A stretch of 64,000 bases of DNA from Mycobacterium sp. E2479 (GTDB lineage Bacteria; Actinomycetota; Actinomycetes; Mycobacteriales; Mycobacteriaceae). The stretch covers positions 62,001-126,000 of the forward strand of contig NZ_LZJR01000096.1 of NCBI RefSeq assembly GCF_001667925.1. Direction: 5' to 3'. A model generated the notes under the pieces. The model was not told where the DNA came from. It saw only the letters and a program-made list of their open reading frames with translations, and searched no databases. A program made the translations under genes and the position numbers. Positions within the stretch are counted from its first letter, which is position 1. The number at the start of each line of letters is the position of its first letter. Of this stretch, positions 7,725 to 14,848 are shown in pieces.

Positions 7725-7844
7725 ATGACCATCCACCCCGGGCCGCCCTCGAAAGTTCGCGCGGCCGCACGGGGGGTGACCTTGGTCATGAGATTTTCCG
7801 TCCCCGCGATGCGTAAGGGTCGAAAAAGGCGTTTCCGCAGGTGA
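7725..7844 (+). CDS. Possible 39-aa basic leader peptide
   Basis: An ATG at 7725, seven bases after the TAGAAT box, opens a 39-codon frame ending in a very basic tail (MRKGRKRRFRR). It would lie on a nearly leaderless transcript, common in mycobacteria. There is no homology support and it may be chance. Confidence 0.25.
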   Translation: MTIHPGPPSKVRAAARGVTLVMRFSVPAMRKGRKRRFRR

Positions 7845-7950
7845 GGGGCTATTTCCAGCGCAAGGCGTGAACCCGAAAAGTGTTGTGCGCCAACACCATT
7901 GTATAACCGAAATATGCTGGTAACCAATACAATTCGTGAATCAGAGAGAC

Positions 7951-8334
7951 ATGATGGAGTCCAAACCGCCACGTGCGCCAAACGGCCTCAAAGCGCGTGG
8001 AAAAGCACTTTTCCGCCAAGTTATGACGATTTATGTGCTCGATCCCGCCGAGACCGTGCTGCTCGTCGAGGCATGCAAGACTCTCGATCGCATCGACGCC
8101 ATGGAAGCCGAACTGAGCCGCGATGGATTGACCGTCGCCGGGGGCCGTGGCCAGCTGCCCAGGCCGCACCCGTTGCTGCCTGAGCTGCGCGAGACCCAGA
8201 AGCTCGCCAGCCGCCTGGTTGCTGAGCTGGCGTTACCGCTGCCTGGTGAGCAGATCGGACGGCGCCGCAGTCCGCAAGCGAAGGCCGCGGCCGACACCCG
8301 TTGGGGCCGCGACGCGAAGCTGGGGTTCGCCTGA
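7951..8334 (+). CDS. terS: Phage terminase small subunit, P27 family-like
   Basis: About 127 residues: MMESKPPRAPNGLKARGKAL then FRQVMTIYVLDPAETVLLVE, ACKTLDRIDAMEAELSRDGL, a short loop, HPLLPELRETQKLASRLVAE and a basic Arg/Lys tail. This matches P27-type small terminases, which recognise the packaging site and partner with a large ATPase subunit. No large subunit is present in the element. Small-subunit genes without a large subunit are a hallmark of phage satellites that redirect a helper packaging motor (established for PICIs; inferred here). The start at ATG 7951 follows AGAGAG; a GTG at 7936 is in frame. Confidence 0.8.
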   Translation: MMESKPPRAPNGLKARGKALFRQVMTIYVLDPAETVLLVEACKTLDRIDAMEAELSRDGLTVAGGRGQLPRPHPLLPELRETQKLASRLVAELALPLPGEQIGRRRSPQAKAAADTRWGRDAKLGFA

Positions 8335-8492
8335 TGGCACAGCTCCGCGACGATGGACGCGACGACTGCACCTGCATGGGATGTGCGATCACTCGGATTC
8401 GCATGGTTCGCTGGGACCGCCAGCGTCAGTTCCGTCCCGATCTTCCGCCGCCGGAACCGTGGGTCCACATGAACCCGCGGCGGCGCAGCTAG
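8334..8492 (+). CDS. Small Cys-containing protein, 52 aa
   Basis: The start overlaps the terminase stop (TGATG). It begins MAQLRDDGRDDCTCMGCAIT and contains CTCMGC, a compact Cys cluster, then a Trp/Arg-rich stretch and a proline-rich tail. Function unknown. Its end overlaps by 4 bases the end of the convergent DUF732 gene on the other strand. Confidence 0.6.
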   Translation: MAQLRDDGRDDCTCMGCAITRIRMVRWDRQRQFRPDLPPPEPWVHMNPRRRS

Positions 8493-9181
8493 TTGAGCAA
8501 GCTCCGATACTCCGGGCAGTACGCGACAACCACATACGTGAGCATGGTCCGTATCTGCGCAGGAGTCAGCAGGGCATCTCGCAGCTGGCTTTCAACGATG
8601 ATGGTGTTGAGGCGCGTCGTGTCGCCGGTACTGACCGCCCGGCAGACCCAATAAGCCTGGTCGTGCATTTCCTGGGGAGAGTTCGTCGAGATTATGCCGT
8701 CGCGTGCAAGCAGCTGCACGTACGTGTCATACGCATGGGCCGGCGGGTCCGGAAGTGGCGGGGGGACACCAGCCGCGGGAGGGGATGGCGCTTGCGGCGG
8801 TGGGCTCGGCGCCTCCTCATGCTGGGCCGGCGGACCCGGCGACGGCAACGCCTTCTCGGCGGTCGACTCCGGTACGCGTGCTGGCGGCGCCGCAGAGGCT
8901 ACAACCTCCCTGCTGGGCGGCGCAGCTGCCGTCACAGGCGTGGCCCATTGTTCTTCGTAGAACAGGGTCGCCAGCCAGCCCGTCGCGCCCGCCAAGGTGA
9001 TCACGGTGACGGCGAGCGTGGCCCAGCGCACCCGGTCGCGCCACGGCGACACCCCCGGTGGAGTTTCAGGTTGTTCGGCCGACCACGCGAGTTCTGCAAC
9101 ATCGGCGCCGCTCGCGCCTGGCACGACAGTGGTGTTGGCGTCATCGGTGATGGCGAGTTGGGTGTCCTCGCTCCCACTCAT
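8489..9181 (-). CDS. Membrane-anchored DUF732 protein
   Basis: A 230-residue protein: an N-terminal acidic cytoplasmic segment, one membrane segment (WATLAVTVITLAGATGWLAT), a long Pro/Ala-rich linker and a C-terminal DUF732 domain (AYWVCRAVSTGDTT ... VVVAYCPEYRSLLN). DUF732 is a mycobacterial family of unknown function, mostly secreted, with a conserved Cys pair. I chose the ATG at 9181 because GGTGG lies 9 bases upstream; the frame continues to 9256. It is transcribed against the phage genes and may be cargo of the element. Confidence 0.75.
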   Translation of the reverse strand: MSGSEDTQLAITDDANTTVVPGASGADVAELAWSAEQPETPPGVSPWRDRVRWATLAVTVITLAGATGWLATLFYEEQWATPVTAAAPPSREVVASAAPPARVPESTAEKALPSPGPPAQHEEAPSPPPQAPSPPAAGVPPPLPDPPAHAYDTYVQLLARDGIISTNSPQEMHDQAYWVCRAVSTGDTTRLNTIIVESQLRDALLTPAQIRTMLTYVVVAYCPEYRSLLN

Positions 9182-9286
9182 CGCCAACAACCACCTTTCA
9201 AATCCCGCGAAGCGTTGGCTCAATCGTGGCCCAATCATCCCCCTGGGGACTGACACAAAGGCCTGAATTGGCGTGATAGCCGTTCA

Positions 9287-9640
9287 CTAGAGCGTTGCTG
9301 GGTCCATCAGGCTGCGCAGCTTGTTGCGAACCTCGCCAAGCGCCGCGATCAGCTCGTCGGTGTCGGCGAGGGTCAGCGGGTGGTCGGGGTCCGATTCCAC
9401 GTGGACGTAGGGATTGGCTATTTCGCCGCTGGGGCGCTGGAACGCCAGACCGAAAACGGTGACGTGGCGAGGCTCAGCCAGTTCGTCGGGATACCCCACT
9501 AGGGTGACCTCCCAGTCACCGACGCTGAGCCAACGGCCCCTGCCACCGGGAAACGTGCGCCACTTGTCCGCCCACACCGCGCCGTCGGGCATCGGTACAG
9601 CGGACTCAGCGAAGGATGCGTCGTCGGTAATATTCGGCAT
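9287..9640 (-). CDS. Hypothetical protein at the right end of the element
   Basis: A 117-residue protein starting at ATG 9640 with AGGAG 6 bases upstream. It reads as a beta-sandwich-like domain (GRWLSVGDWEVTLVGYPDEL, VTVFGLAFQRPSGEI) ending in a helix (TDELIAALGEVRNKLRSLMD). No family recognised. It is the last gene before attR, where satellites and prophages often carry cargo. A GC-rich hairpin (about 9664-9703) lies upstream. Confidence 0.7.
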   Translation of the reverse strand: MPNITDDASFAESAVPMPDGAVWADKWRTFPGGRGRWLSVGDWEVTLVGYPDELAEPRHVTVFGLAFQRPSGEIANPYVHVESDPDHPLTLADTDELIAALGEVRNKLRSLMDPATL

Positions 9641-9746
9641 GTCCAACTCCTACTAGTTGGGCCATACCCCCGGGGCGGTTTTGCCGACCGTCGCCGGGGG
9701 CTTTCCGCGGGTTGCGGAAAGTCTCTTGAGGCGGCCAACCGCGAAC

Positions 9747-9766
9747 CGGATAACACCGAGATAACA
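9747..9766. repeat. Right integrase arm-type repeat pair
   Basis: CGGATAACA at 9747-9755 is followed by GAGATAACA at 9758-9766, again 11 bp start to start, as at 681-700. Both pairs read in the same direction. Together with the left pair they fit arm-type binding sites flanking attP. Confidence 0.6.
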
Positions 9767-9817
9767 CCAGGCTTGTATCGCAAGGCCAGAAACCATAAGC
9801 TAGCTGCGACAACAGAA

Positions 9818-9838
9818 GTGGTCCCGGCTGGGATCGAA
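9818..9838. repeat. attR core within tRNA-Val 3' end
   Basis: The right copy of the 21-bp repeat. The tRNA remains complete because the element restores its 3' end at this junction. Confidence 0.9.
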
Positions 9839-9890
9839 CCAGCGACCTTCCGCGTGTGAAGCGGACGCTCTCCCACTGAGCCACGGGACC
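9819..9890 (-). tRNA. tRNA-Val (anticodon CAC)
   Basis: 72 nt on the minus strand. The acceptor arm pairs GGTCCCG with CGGGACC, discriminator A. The anticodon loop is TTCACAC, giving CAC for GTG codons, and the T-loop is GGTTCGATCCC. CCA is not encoded. It is the attachment site of the phage-like element. Confidence 0.95.
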
Positions 9891-10070
9891 GGCGCCGAGA
9901 CGGCGAACGACGTCGAAGATTAGCACGCGCCAGCCATGACGATACCGGCCGCATCGTGTGCCAGGTCGCCGCGCTAGCCTGGACACGGCTTGTACCGAGA
10001 AATTTGTATGTGCCCGCTCACGTGGACTATCGTCGTGCTTCGCACCGGGCGACGATCTCGTCCGAGGCGC

Positions 10071-10143
10071 GCGGATGTAGCGCAGTTGGTAGCGCATCAC
10101 CTTGCCAAGGTGAGGGTCGCGGGTTCGAATCCCGTCATCCGCT
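10071..10143 (+). tRNA. tRNA-Gly (anticodon GCC)
   Basis: 73 nt. Acceptor GCGGATG pairs with CATCCGC, discriminator T. Anticodon loop TTGCCAA gives GCC. T-arm GGGTTCGAATCCC. First of three plus-strand tRNA genes, probably one transcript. Confidence 0.95.
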
Positions 10144-10171
10144 CGAAGGTGCAAGTGGCATGGACCCCAAC

Positions 10172-10245
10172 GGTGGAGTGGCCGAGTGGTGAGGCAACGG
10201 CCTGCAAAGCCGTGCACACGGGTTCGATTCCCGTCTCCACCTCCA
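10172..10245 (+). tRNA. tRNA-Cys (anticodon GCA)
   Basis: Acceptor GGTGGAG pairs with CTCCACC, discriminator T, and CCA is encoded at 10243-10245. Anticodon loop CTGCAAA gives GCA. Short D-arm as is usual for bacterial tRNA-Cys. Confidence 0.95.
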
Positions 10246-10261
10246 ATTTTTGGGTTTCCCG

Positions 10262-10336
10262 GCGCGATTAGCTCAGCGGGAGAGCGCTTCCCTGACACGG
10301 AAGAGGTCACTGGTTCAATCCCAGTATCGCGCACCA
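10262..10336 (+). tRNA. tRNA-Val (anticodon GAC)
   Basis: Acceptor GCGCGAT pairs with ATCGCGC, discriminator A, and CCA is encoded at 10334-10336. Anticodon loop CTGACAC gives GAC. Directly followed by a tandem 11-bp repeat (10382-10403) of the type seen beside attachment sites. Confidence 0.95.
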
Positions 10337-10381
10337 GAGTTTATGCAGGTGAGACGCGGTATCTAGATAGACTCACCAGTG

Positions 10382-10403
10382 GTCATGCAATAGTCATGCA
10401 ATA
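10382..10403. repeat. Tandem 11-bp repeat beside tRNA-Val(GAC)
   Basis: GTCATGCAATA is repeated exactly at 10382-10392 and 10393-10403. The 11-bp period equals that of the arm-type repeats of the adjacent element although the sequence differs. It may be the remnant arm site of another integrase that used this tRNA; no duplicate of the tRNA 3' end was seen elsewhere. Confidence 0.4.
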
Positions 10404-10447
10404 GCCCTCCGGGTTTCGACCGATCGACTCGGAGAGGAATCGTCGTC

Positions 10448-10995
10448 ATGGCCGCAAACACCTTCCCCAAACCCGCTGGCGCACTACGTGTCTACGAATG
10501 GCAGCAGGTCCCACTGCCCCGGACGGCTCCCCCAACGCCTACCGCCGCTTCGTTAGCAGCTCGTGGGGGTTTGGCGCCGGCGCGGTCACTGTCGACGGCG
10601 TGCAGCACGGCGATGGCAGTGTCGAGCGATTCATCTTCGTTGAATAAGGATCTTGGGTTTGACGACTTGAGCAGCGAGCAGGCTCGCCAACTGGCGCGGG
10701 CGCTGAACGCTGCGGCCGGCGATGTTGACCGGCTGAACGACGCCGAGGCACCGCCCACGCCGGATGAGGTCTACCCACAAGGCCTTGAGCGGATTGGAAT
10801 ACAGCCTGTCCACCGTGCGGGCGCTATCCGTGAGGGGCATTTAATCTGCGACGATTTCGCCAACGAGTTCAGCGCCGACGAGTCAATGCGCGCGGGGATG
10901 ACAAGCAACCCCAGCATCCCCCTCGCCATCGCCAAAGGCATCACACCGGCGCCGTGACTGCGTACTGCCCGGAGTATCTGAGCCTGCTCAACTAG
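10448..10995 (+). pseudogene. Frameshifted pair: small mycobacterial protein plus DUF732 domain
   Basis: The longest frame (10448-10957, 169 codons) mixes pieces of two recognisable proteins. It starts MAANTFPKPAGALRVYEWQQ, but from about 10508 to 10645 another frame reads SPNAYRRFVSSSWGFGAGAV and VDGVQHGDGSVERFIFVE. The first frame then resumes with LSSEQARQLARALNAAAGDV. It goes on as a DUF732 domain (AIREGHLICDDFANEFSADE), and the expected ending AVTAYCPEYLSLLN is in a third frame, stopping at 10995. Three single-base shifts would rebuild the sequence, so this is a decayed gene, or an assembly problem. A good start region (GGAGAGGAATC) is still present. Confidence 0.65.
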
Positions 10996-11201
10996 CGATA
11001 CCGCGCCCGCACCTGGTCAGACATTGCGTTCACACGGACTCCATGTTGGGTTGATCCCAGAGTCCTGAATAAGCGAAAGCCCCTGCCCGATGTCAAGTAG
11101 GCTTTTATCTCCGCGACCTTGAGCTTTTGGTCAAGGGTGAGTCGGTCGTAATTGCCGTCGATCGCGTTCATGTCGTCGAACGCGGAGGCCCACAAGTTCA
11201 T
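10992..11201 (-). pseudogene. Small hypothetical gene with probable frameshift
   Basis: ATG 11201 with AGGAAA upstream opens MNLWASAFDDMNAIDGNYDR, LTLDQKLKVAEIKAY... The 69-codon frame ends at 10992. In a neighbouring frame from about 11105 the sequence reads LLDIGQGLSLIQDSGINPTW and then SPCERNV before a stop near 11035, which continues the first part more naturally (AEIKALLDIGQ). One missing base in GCC/CTA would explain it. I infer a 60-residue ancestral protein; function unknown. Confidence 0.5.
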
Positions 11202-11210
11202 TCGTGTTTC

Positions 11211-11479
11211 CTACCCCTGTGCGCCACAAAGTTCATTCCGCATCTCGTTAGCCCGTTGCGTCAACCGTACTTGTCTTCTGAGCTGATTGGTTTTGCCTTG
11301 GGCGCCAGCCGCCCGGCCCAGCCGACAACGGCGCGCTCCAACACAGAGAAGCGCAGCTGCACGTTGGCACTGTCGACGGGGCGGCCCGGAGCGAAGCGGA
11401 AGGATACTCCGCAACCAATGGAACTCCGACCCATTGCCGTCACCACCGCGAGCGGCCACGCCAACTTTTGAGGGGGCAT
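11211..11479 (-). pseudogene. Small hypothetical gene with probable frameshift
   Basis: From 11479 the frame reads MPPQKLAWPLAVVTAMGRSS, FRFAPGRPVDSANVQLRFSV, LERAVVGWAGRLAPKAKPIS and SEDKYG before stopping at 11261. One base away, the next frame continues RLTQRANEMRNELCGAQG to 11211. The small gene at 15871-16065 starts MSKDELTQRAN, so the LTQRAN motif supports joining the two frames. It lies 10 bases upstream of the 10992-11201 gene, on the same strand. Confidence 0.45.
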
Positions 11480-11631
11480 GGGGGTGGCGGGATGGTCATA
11501 CCTTCGATTTTACCGCAATTACATTGCCGCACAACAAGTTCGAGCATGATTGTCCAAGGGTTCGCGGACGAATTCTAATCCCCCATTGACGGAGCTAGCC
11601 GGTCGAGTCGCATACTCGCCGACGGGCAGCA

Positions 11632-12660
11632 CTACAGAAAAGACATGATCTTCGCGCCCAGAGATTCTTTTTCGCTACGCACGTACGTTTGCGCAAGCCG
11701 TTTACGGTCATCCGGCGACAGCCGATACCTGCGGTCAGGGTCATCCCACAGGTCAAAAGTTTGGACCACCCAGTACACGCAGAATTCCAAGAGCACCGCG
11801 CCTTCAACGTAAGTGCCCCACAGGTCCCCGAAAACTATGGGCCACCTTAAGTGCACCGCCAGTATTCCGAAAAATGTCAACAGCATCACAACGGCCCACA
11901 CCCAGTAAAAGACCTTGTAGATGCAATGCGAGTGTGTCTCTCGGCTGGCGACGACTGCGGTGGCGAATACGGTGGCGATGAAGGATGAGAGCAGCAAAAC
12001 CCCAGCCGCGCCGTGCGCATAGTCTCGTGAGTCAACCTTAGGGGTGCAAAGGGCGATCAAACCGACCACCACGACCAGCCAGAGAACGAACCGCGCACAC
12101 TTTCCCCCAGGGCTCTTCTTCTGCAGGATTTTGTCGCCGTTCTCGTTCCTCCGGTCGTAGTGGTGCTGGAACAACGTGATTAGCCACGCCACAGCGAGAG
12201 CCGCGACGATTGCCACCAGGTTGGGCCTGATCACGGTCGCTACCGCTACTTTGACCTCGTCCGGGATAAAGAGAGGCGGCGGCGTGCATAACTTGATATA
12301 GCTTTCCCGCTGCGGTACCAGCGCTGCGGTCAGCGCAGCAACACCAGCCAGTGTCAGTAGAGCGTTCTCCGTGTCGGTGCTCCCTCGGTAGACGAAGAAC
12401 AGCGTCGCAAGTCCCACGAGCCCGGCGACGAAGATGCTGTGCGCGGAGGTGTAAAAGTACTCGCTGAGGGCTCCTTGCCAGCAGTCTTTGCCTGTTGGCC
12501 TTCGCATATATGTGCTTTGGATAATGATCGACGCCGTGAGCATGACAGCTGTGATGGCCAAGCCGATACGCAAGTTGCGGTACACGGCAAGGGTGGTGGG
12601 CACGACAGGCACCACAAACTCGTCATCGTTTCCTGTGATAACTGGTTGGTTCACGCGCAA
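11632..12660 (-). CDS. Multi-pass membrane protein of unknown function
   Basis: A 342-residue protein with about eight hydrophobic segments, for example LRIGLAITAVMLTASIIIQS, IFVAGLVGLATLFFVYRG, AALTAALVP, LVAIVAALAVAWLITLF, FVLWLVVVVGLIALC, GVLLLSSFIATVFATAVVA, VWAVVMLLTFFGILAV and AVLLEFCVYWVVQTFDLW. The C-terminal tail is charged. No transport motif recognised. The start is a TTG at 12660 overlapping the upstream small gene by 10 bases (a GTG at 12654 is possible), so the two are likely coupled. Confidence 0.75.
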   Translation of the reverse strand: MRVNQPVITGNDDEFVVPVVPTTLAVYRNLRIGLAITAVMLTASIIIQSTYMRRPTGKDCWQGALSEYFYTSAHSIFVAGLVGLATLFFVYRGSTDTENALLTLAGVAALTAALVPQRESYIKLCTPPPLFIPDEVKVAVATVIRPNLVAIVAALAVAWLITLFQHHYDRRNENGDKILQKKSPGGKCARFVLWLVVVVGLIALCTPKVDSRDYAHGAAGVLLLSSFIATVFATAVVASRETHSHCIYKVFYWVWAVVMLLTFFGILAVHLRWPIVFGDLWGTYVEGAVLLEFCVYWVVQTFDLWDDPDRRYRLSPDDRKRLAQTYVRSEKESLGAKIMSFL

Positions 12661-12800
12661 ATCCCCTTATGCCCGTCTTGGCTCACGTCAGTCATCTCCG
12701 CAAACTGATGGACGCCAAAGGGGGCAGTAACCGTAGCCCCGGTGATAATCCCTGCGGCACCGGCGGCGACGACTAGCGCGCGAATCACGATGTCTTTCAT
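12651..12800 (-). CDS. Small single-pass membrane or exported peptide, 49 aa
   Basis: ATG 12800 opens MKDIVIRALVVAAGAAGIIT, then GATVTAPFGVHQFAEMTDVS and a short charged tail. The first 25 residues form a hydrophobic helix that could be a signal or membrane anchor. The stop overlaps the start region of the large membrane protein, suggesting an operon in which it could be an accessory subunit (inference). Confidence 0.6.
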   Translation of the reverse strand: MKDIVIRALVVAAGAAGIITGATVTAPFGVHQFAEMTDVSQDGHKGICA

Positions 12801-12895
12801 CCCTTCTGATGGTGACCTCGCTGTGAGGTCGCAGGGAAATGTAGCGTGCGCTCGCTTCGCTCGCGGTGGTTTTGGTCGCTTCCAAGAAATGATCT

Positions 12896-13160
12896 AGAGG
12901 GGGCCGTTCCCACGGCGCACGCTGATGCCTACTGCGAACTCGGCAACATGCTCATTCCACAGGAAGTGCACCATGTGGGCCCCTACCGTGACGCTACGTG
13001 CGCGGCGGTCGCGGATATTGTCACGACCAGTCAGAAAAGCGACTGCATTTCCGCCGTGGCCAACTACGTCGTGAGTCGCGGTTACGACCCTTCTGTGGTA
13101 AGGACATCGCGCTTCACAACTGCTAACGGCGCACAGCGACAGCGAATTCACCAATCTTGA
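12896..13160 (+). pseudogene. Remnant of a small exported protein
   Basis: The frame contains GAVPTAHADAYCELGNMLIP, which looks like the end of a signal peptide (AHA cut before DAYCE) followed by a mature domain with Cys residues (YRDATCAAVADIVTTSQKSD). No hydrophobic signal core precedes it in any frame, so the 5' end appears lost. Function unknown. Confidence 0.4.
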
Positions 13161-13250
13161 TGTAACTAGCTGCACGAGCGTTTACGCTCCTACTCGACGT
13201 ATCGGGCACGTCGCCAAACGCTACCGCCGCTGATAACGAGGTTTGGGAGC

Positions 13251-13706
13251 ATGGGGTTTCGTGCAATTTTCGCTGCCTCGGCAGTAGTCACCGCGGCCGT
13301 CATCGGATCAATATCGTTTTCCGCGCCGTTGGCAATTGCGGATGCAGGGCAATATGTTCGGACTGAGTCGGGCGTAATGCGCTGTCTGGTGATGGCCAAT
13401 GATCAAGGCCACGATGGAGGCCCAGCAGTCGCCTGCGAGCATGGACCGGGCTTCCCCCAAGCGCCCGTGGGTCCGTCCGGACTGCATCTAGATCTGGCAG
13501 TAGCGCATGCCTCAGGTGCTTTCAATTGGGACGACGGCAACATTGGCGGTGGCGGTGAGCCGCAAAACGACCTTGTCCTCAACTACGGCCAGACCTACCA
13601 CATTCAAGGCTGGACGATCCTGCCCGGCAGCGACGGCACTCGCTTCACCAACGATGGAACCGGGCACGGAATGTTCGTCAGCATCGAAAACGTTTCACCG
13701 TTCTGA
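13251..13706 (+). CDS. Exported hypothetical protein
   Basis: A 151-residue protein with a clear signal peptide (MGFRAIFAASAVVTAAVIGS ... APLAIADA, cut about residue 31). The mature part (GGEPQNDLVLNYGQTYHIQG, then WTILPGSDGTRFTNDGTGHG) resembles small mycobacterial secreted proteins of unknown function. GGGAG precedes the ATG. No neighbour in an operon. Confidence 0.75.
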   Translation: MGFRAIFAASAVVTAAVIGSISFSAPLAIADAGQYVRTESGVMRCLVMANDQGHDGGPAVACEHGPGFPQAPVGPSGLHLDLAVAHASGAFNWDDGNIGGGGEPQNDLVLNYGQTYHIQGWTILPGSDGTRFTNDGTGHGMFVSIENVSPF

Positions 13707-13777
13707 TTCGACAATTCATTACGGAGCGAGTGGCATTCCGTCGTTGCAGACTATCGCGGCCGGAATGCGGGGAACCC

Positions 13778-14166
13778 TCACCGTTTACGCTCGCTGCGCC
13801 AATGCCTTTCGACGCTTCGTCGACTTTCCAGCGTCGAGGTGCCTTGGTAGACGGGCACGCCATAGTGTGTGAGGCCGGCGACCGCCGTGCCCGCTATGGC
13901 GGGACCCGATACGCGGCGCAGCGGTAGCTGCCAGCGTGCGTGCTCACTATAGGAGCCCACGGGTCTGGGAAAGGCCATTGATCGGGCAGAACGGGTCCGC
14001 GAACTTCGCCAAGCGAAACGTCACCACCCCAGAAGGAGCAGCGGCCGCAAGAGCGGACATCCCTGCAGAATCGCACAGCAGACGCACTCCTACCTGCCAC
14101 ATCCGCGAATCCGGCTAAGAGCCCCGCCCCGAGGCGCTTACAGCTCGGGCGCGACATCGAGACCAT
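13778..14166 (-). pseudogene. Decayed copy of the Cys-rich phage-element protein
   Basis: Read on the minus strand, one frame gives SLGEVRGPVLPDQWPFPDPW and THAGSYRCAAYRV. A second frame then continues AIAGTAVAGLTHYGVPVYQG and RRSVERHWRSE. These match, in order, GEVTGPMLADPWHFPEVW, GSFRSAAYRV, AIAGTAVAGLRHYGVPIYEG and QRAERRWRTE of the gene at 6375-6911. A single-base shift near 13915 and loss of the N-terminal Cys cluster show it is broken. It marks a former mobile element in this region. Confidence 0.75.
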
Positions 14167-14498
14167 CGACTCCGGCCGCCGCGCCTGCCCTCGATTCTGA
14201 ATTCATTCTGGGGGCGCCCGCTGGATCTTCTACGCTGACACTGGCGAACGAGCGGCCGGTCGGGCGCCAGCGGCGACCCGGCCACCAAGGAGCCATACCG
14301 ACGCATGATCGGAACCTTGCAAGCACTCCTGGTAGCTCGTGGTTCTGCTGGGGCCTTGTACACACTCGGGCGAGAGAACTTCGGTGCCACTTGGGCGGGG
14401 CGACGGACCGATACAGCAACCCAGATCTTCCGGTTTCTCAGTGCCTCCGCGCTCTTTCACGCGTTATTTGCTCCCCTTACTTCATCGCGTACCACAAG
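14167..14498. other. No gene seen
   Basis: Several short frames are open on both strands but none has a plausible start, homology pattern or membrane segment. Probably decayed sequence between the two pseudogenes. Part of it (about 14140-14180, CTCGGGCGCGACATCGAGA) is similar to 15126-15145, hinting at old duplication. Confidence 0.4.
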
Positions 14499-14700
14499 TT
14501 GATCGTCACTGACACCCTCGGCTTGAGCACGGACCATCCCGGCAACTTTCGGTTCCACCTAAAGGCCGCCAACTGCGAGACCATTGCCGGCCGGGGCTAC
14601 AAGACAAAGGCGAGTGCCGAGAAGGGCATTGAGGCCGTCAAGACAAGCGCGTCCGCCGCGAATGTTGGACCTGACCGAACGGGAGTCGGCGCACAACTAG
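14499..14700 (+). pseudogene. YegP/DUF1508-like gene, frameshifted
   Basis: The frame reads HPGNFRFHLKAANCETIAGR then GYKTKASAEKGIEAVKTSAS. This is the beta-hairpin and helix repeat of the YegP (UPF0339, DUF1508) family, which normally reads GKFRFHLKAANGETIA-GY-SKA-AKNGIESVK. After AANV the natural ending LDLTERESAHN is in the next frame and stops at 14700, so one base appears lost. The N terminus is also unclear (TTG at 14499). Function of the family is unknown. Confidence 0.6.
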
Positions 14701-14848
14701 CGCGCTCGCCAGCTTCAAGCCTCGCACGCCACCAATACGCTGCGCGTGGCAGGCAACGGTGTGCCGCTTACCTCAATCTCCGGTGTCGCGCGCCACGCAG
14801 TCCTAGGCTCAGAGGGTCACGAACCGCGATACCGGAGGAGAGGCAAAG

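Larger units (their letters stand above)
540..9838. mobile_element. phiRv2-like integrated phage satellite in tRNA-Val(CAC)
   Basis: The element is bounded by a 21-bp perfect direct repeat (540-560 and 9818-9838). The right copy is the 3' end of an intact tRNA-Val gene. Just inside the left end sits a tyrosine integrase, followed by an excisionase, an HNH-like protein, a replication-type gene, five small genes, an HK97 capsid gene, a Cys-rich protein, a HAD phosphatase and a P27-type terminase small subunit. No portal, large terminase, tail or lysis gene fits in 9.3 kb. From general knowledge, phiRv1 and phiRv2 of M. tuberculosis have the same scale and a similar set (integrase, excisionase, capsid), and phiRv2 uses a tRNA-Val site. 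Satellite status is inferred from the missing genes. Confidence 0.85.

Noticed and set aside
10448..10957. The 169-codon frame as one intact gene
   Set aside because: Its internal parts switch frame relative to recognisable protein pieces, and the DUF732 ending lies in another frame, so it was recorded as a pseudogene.
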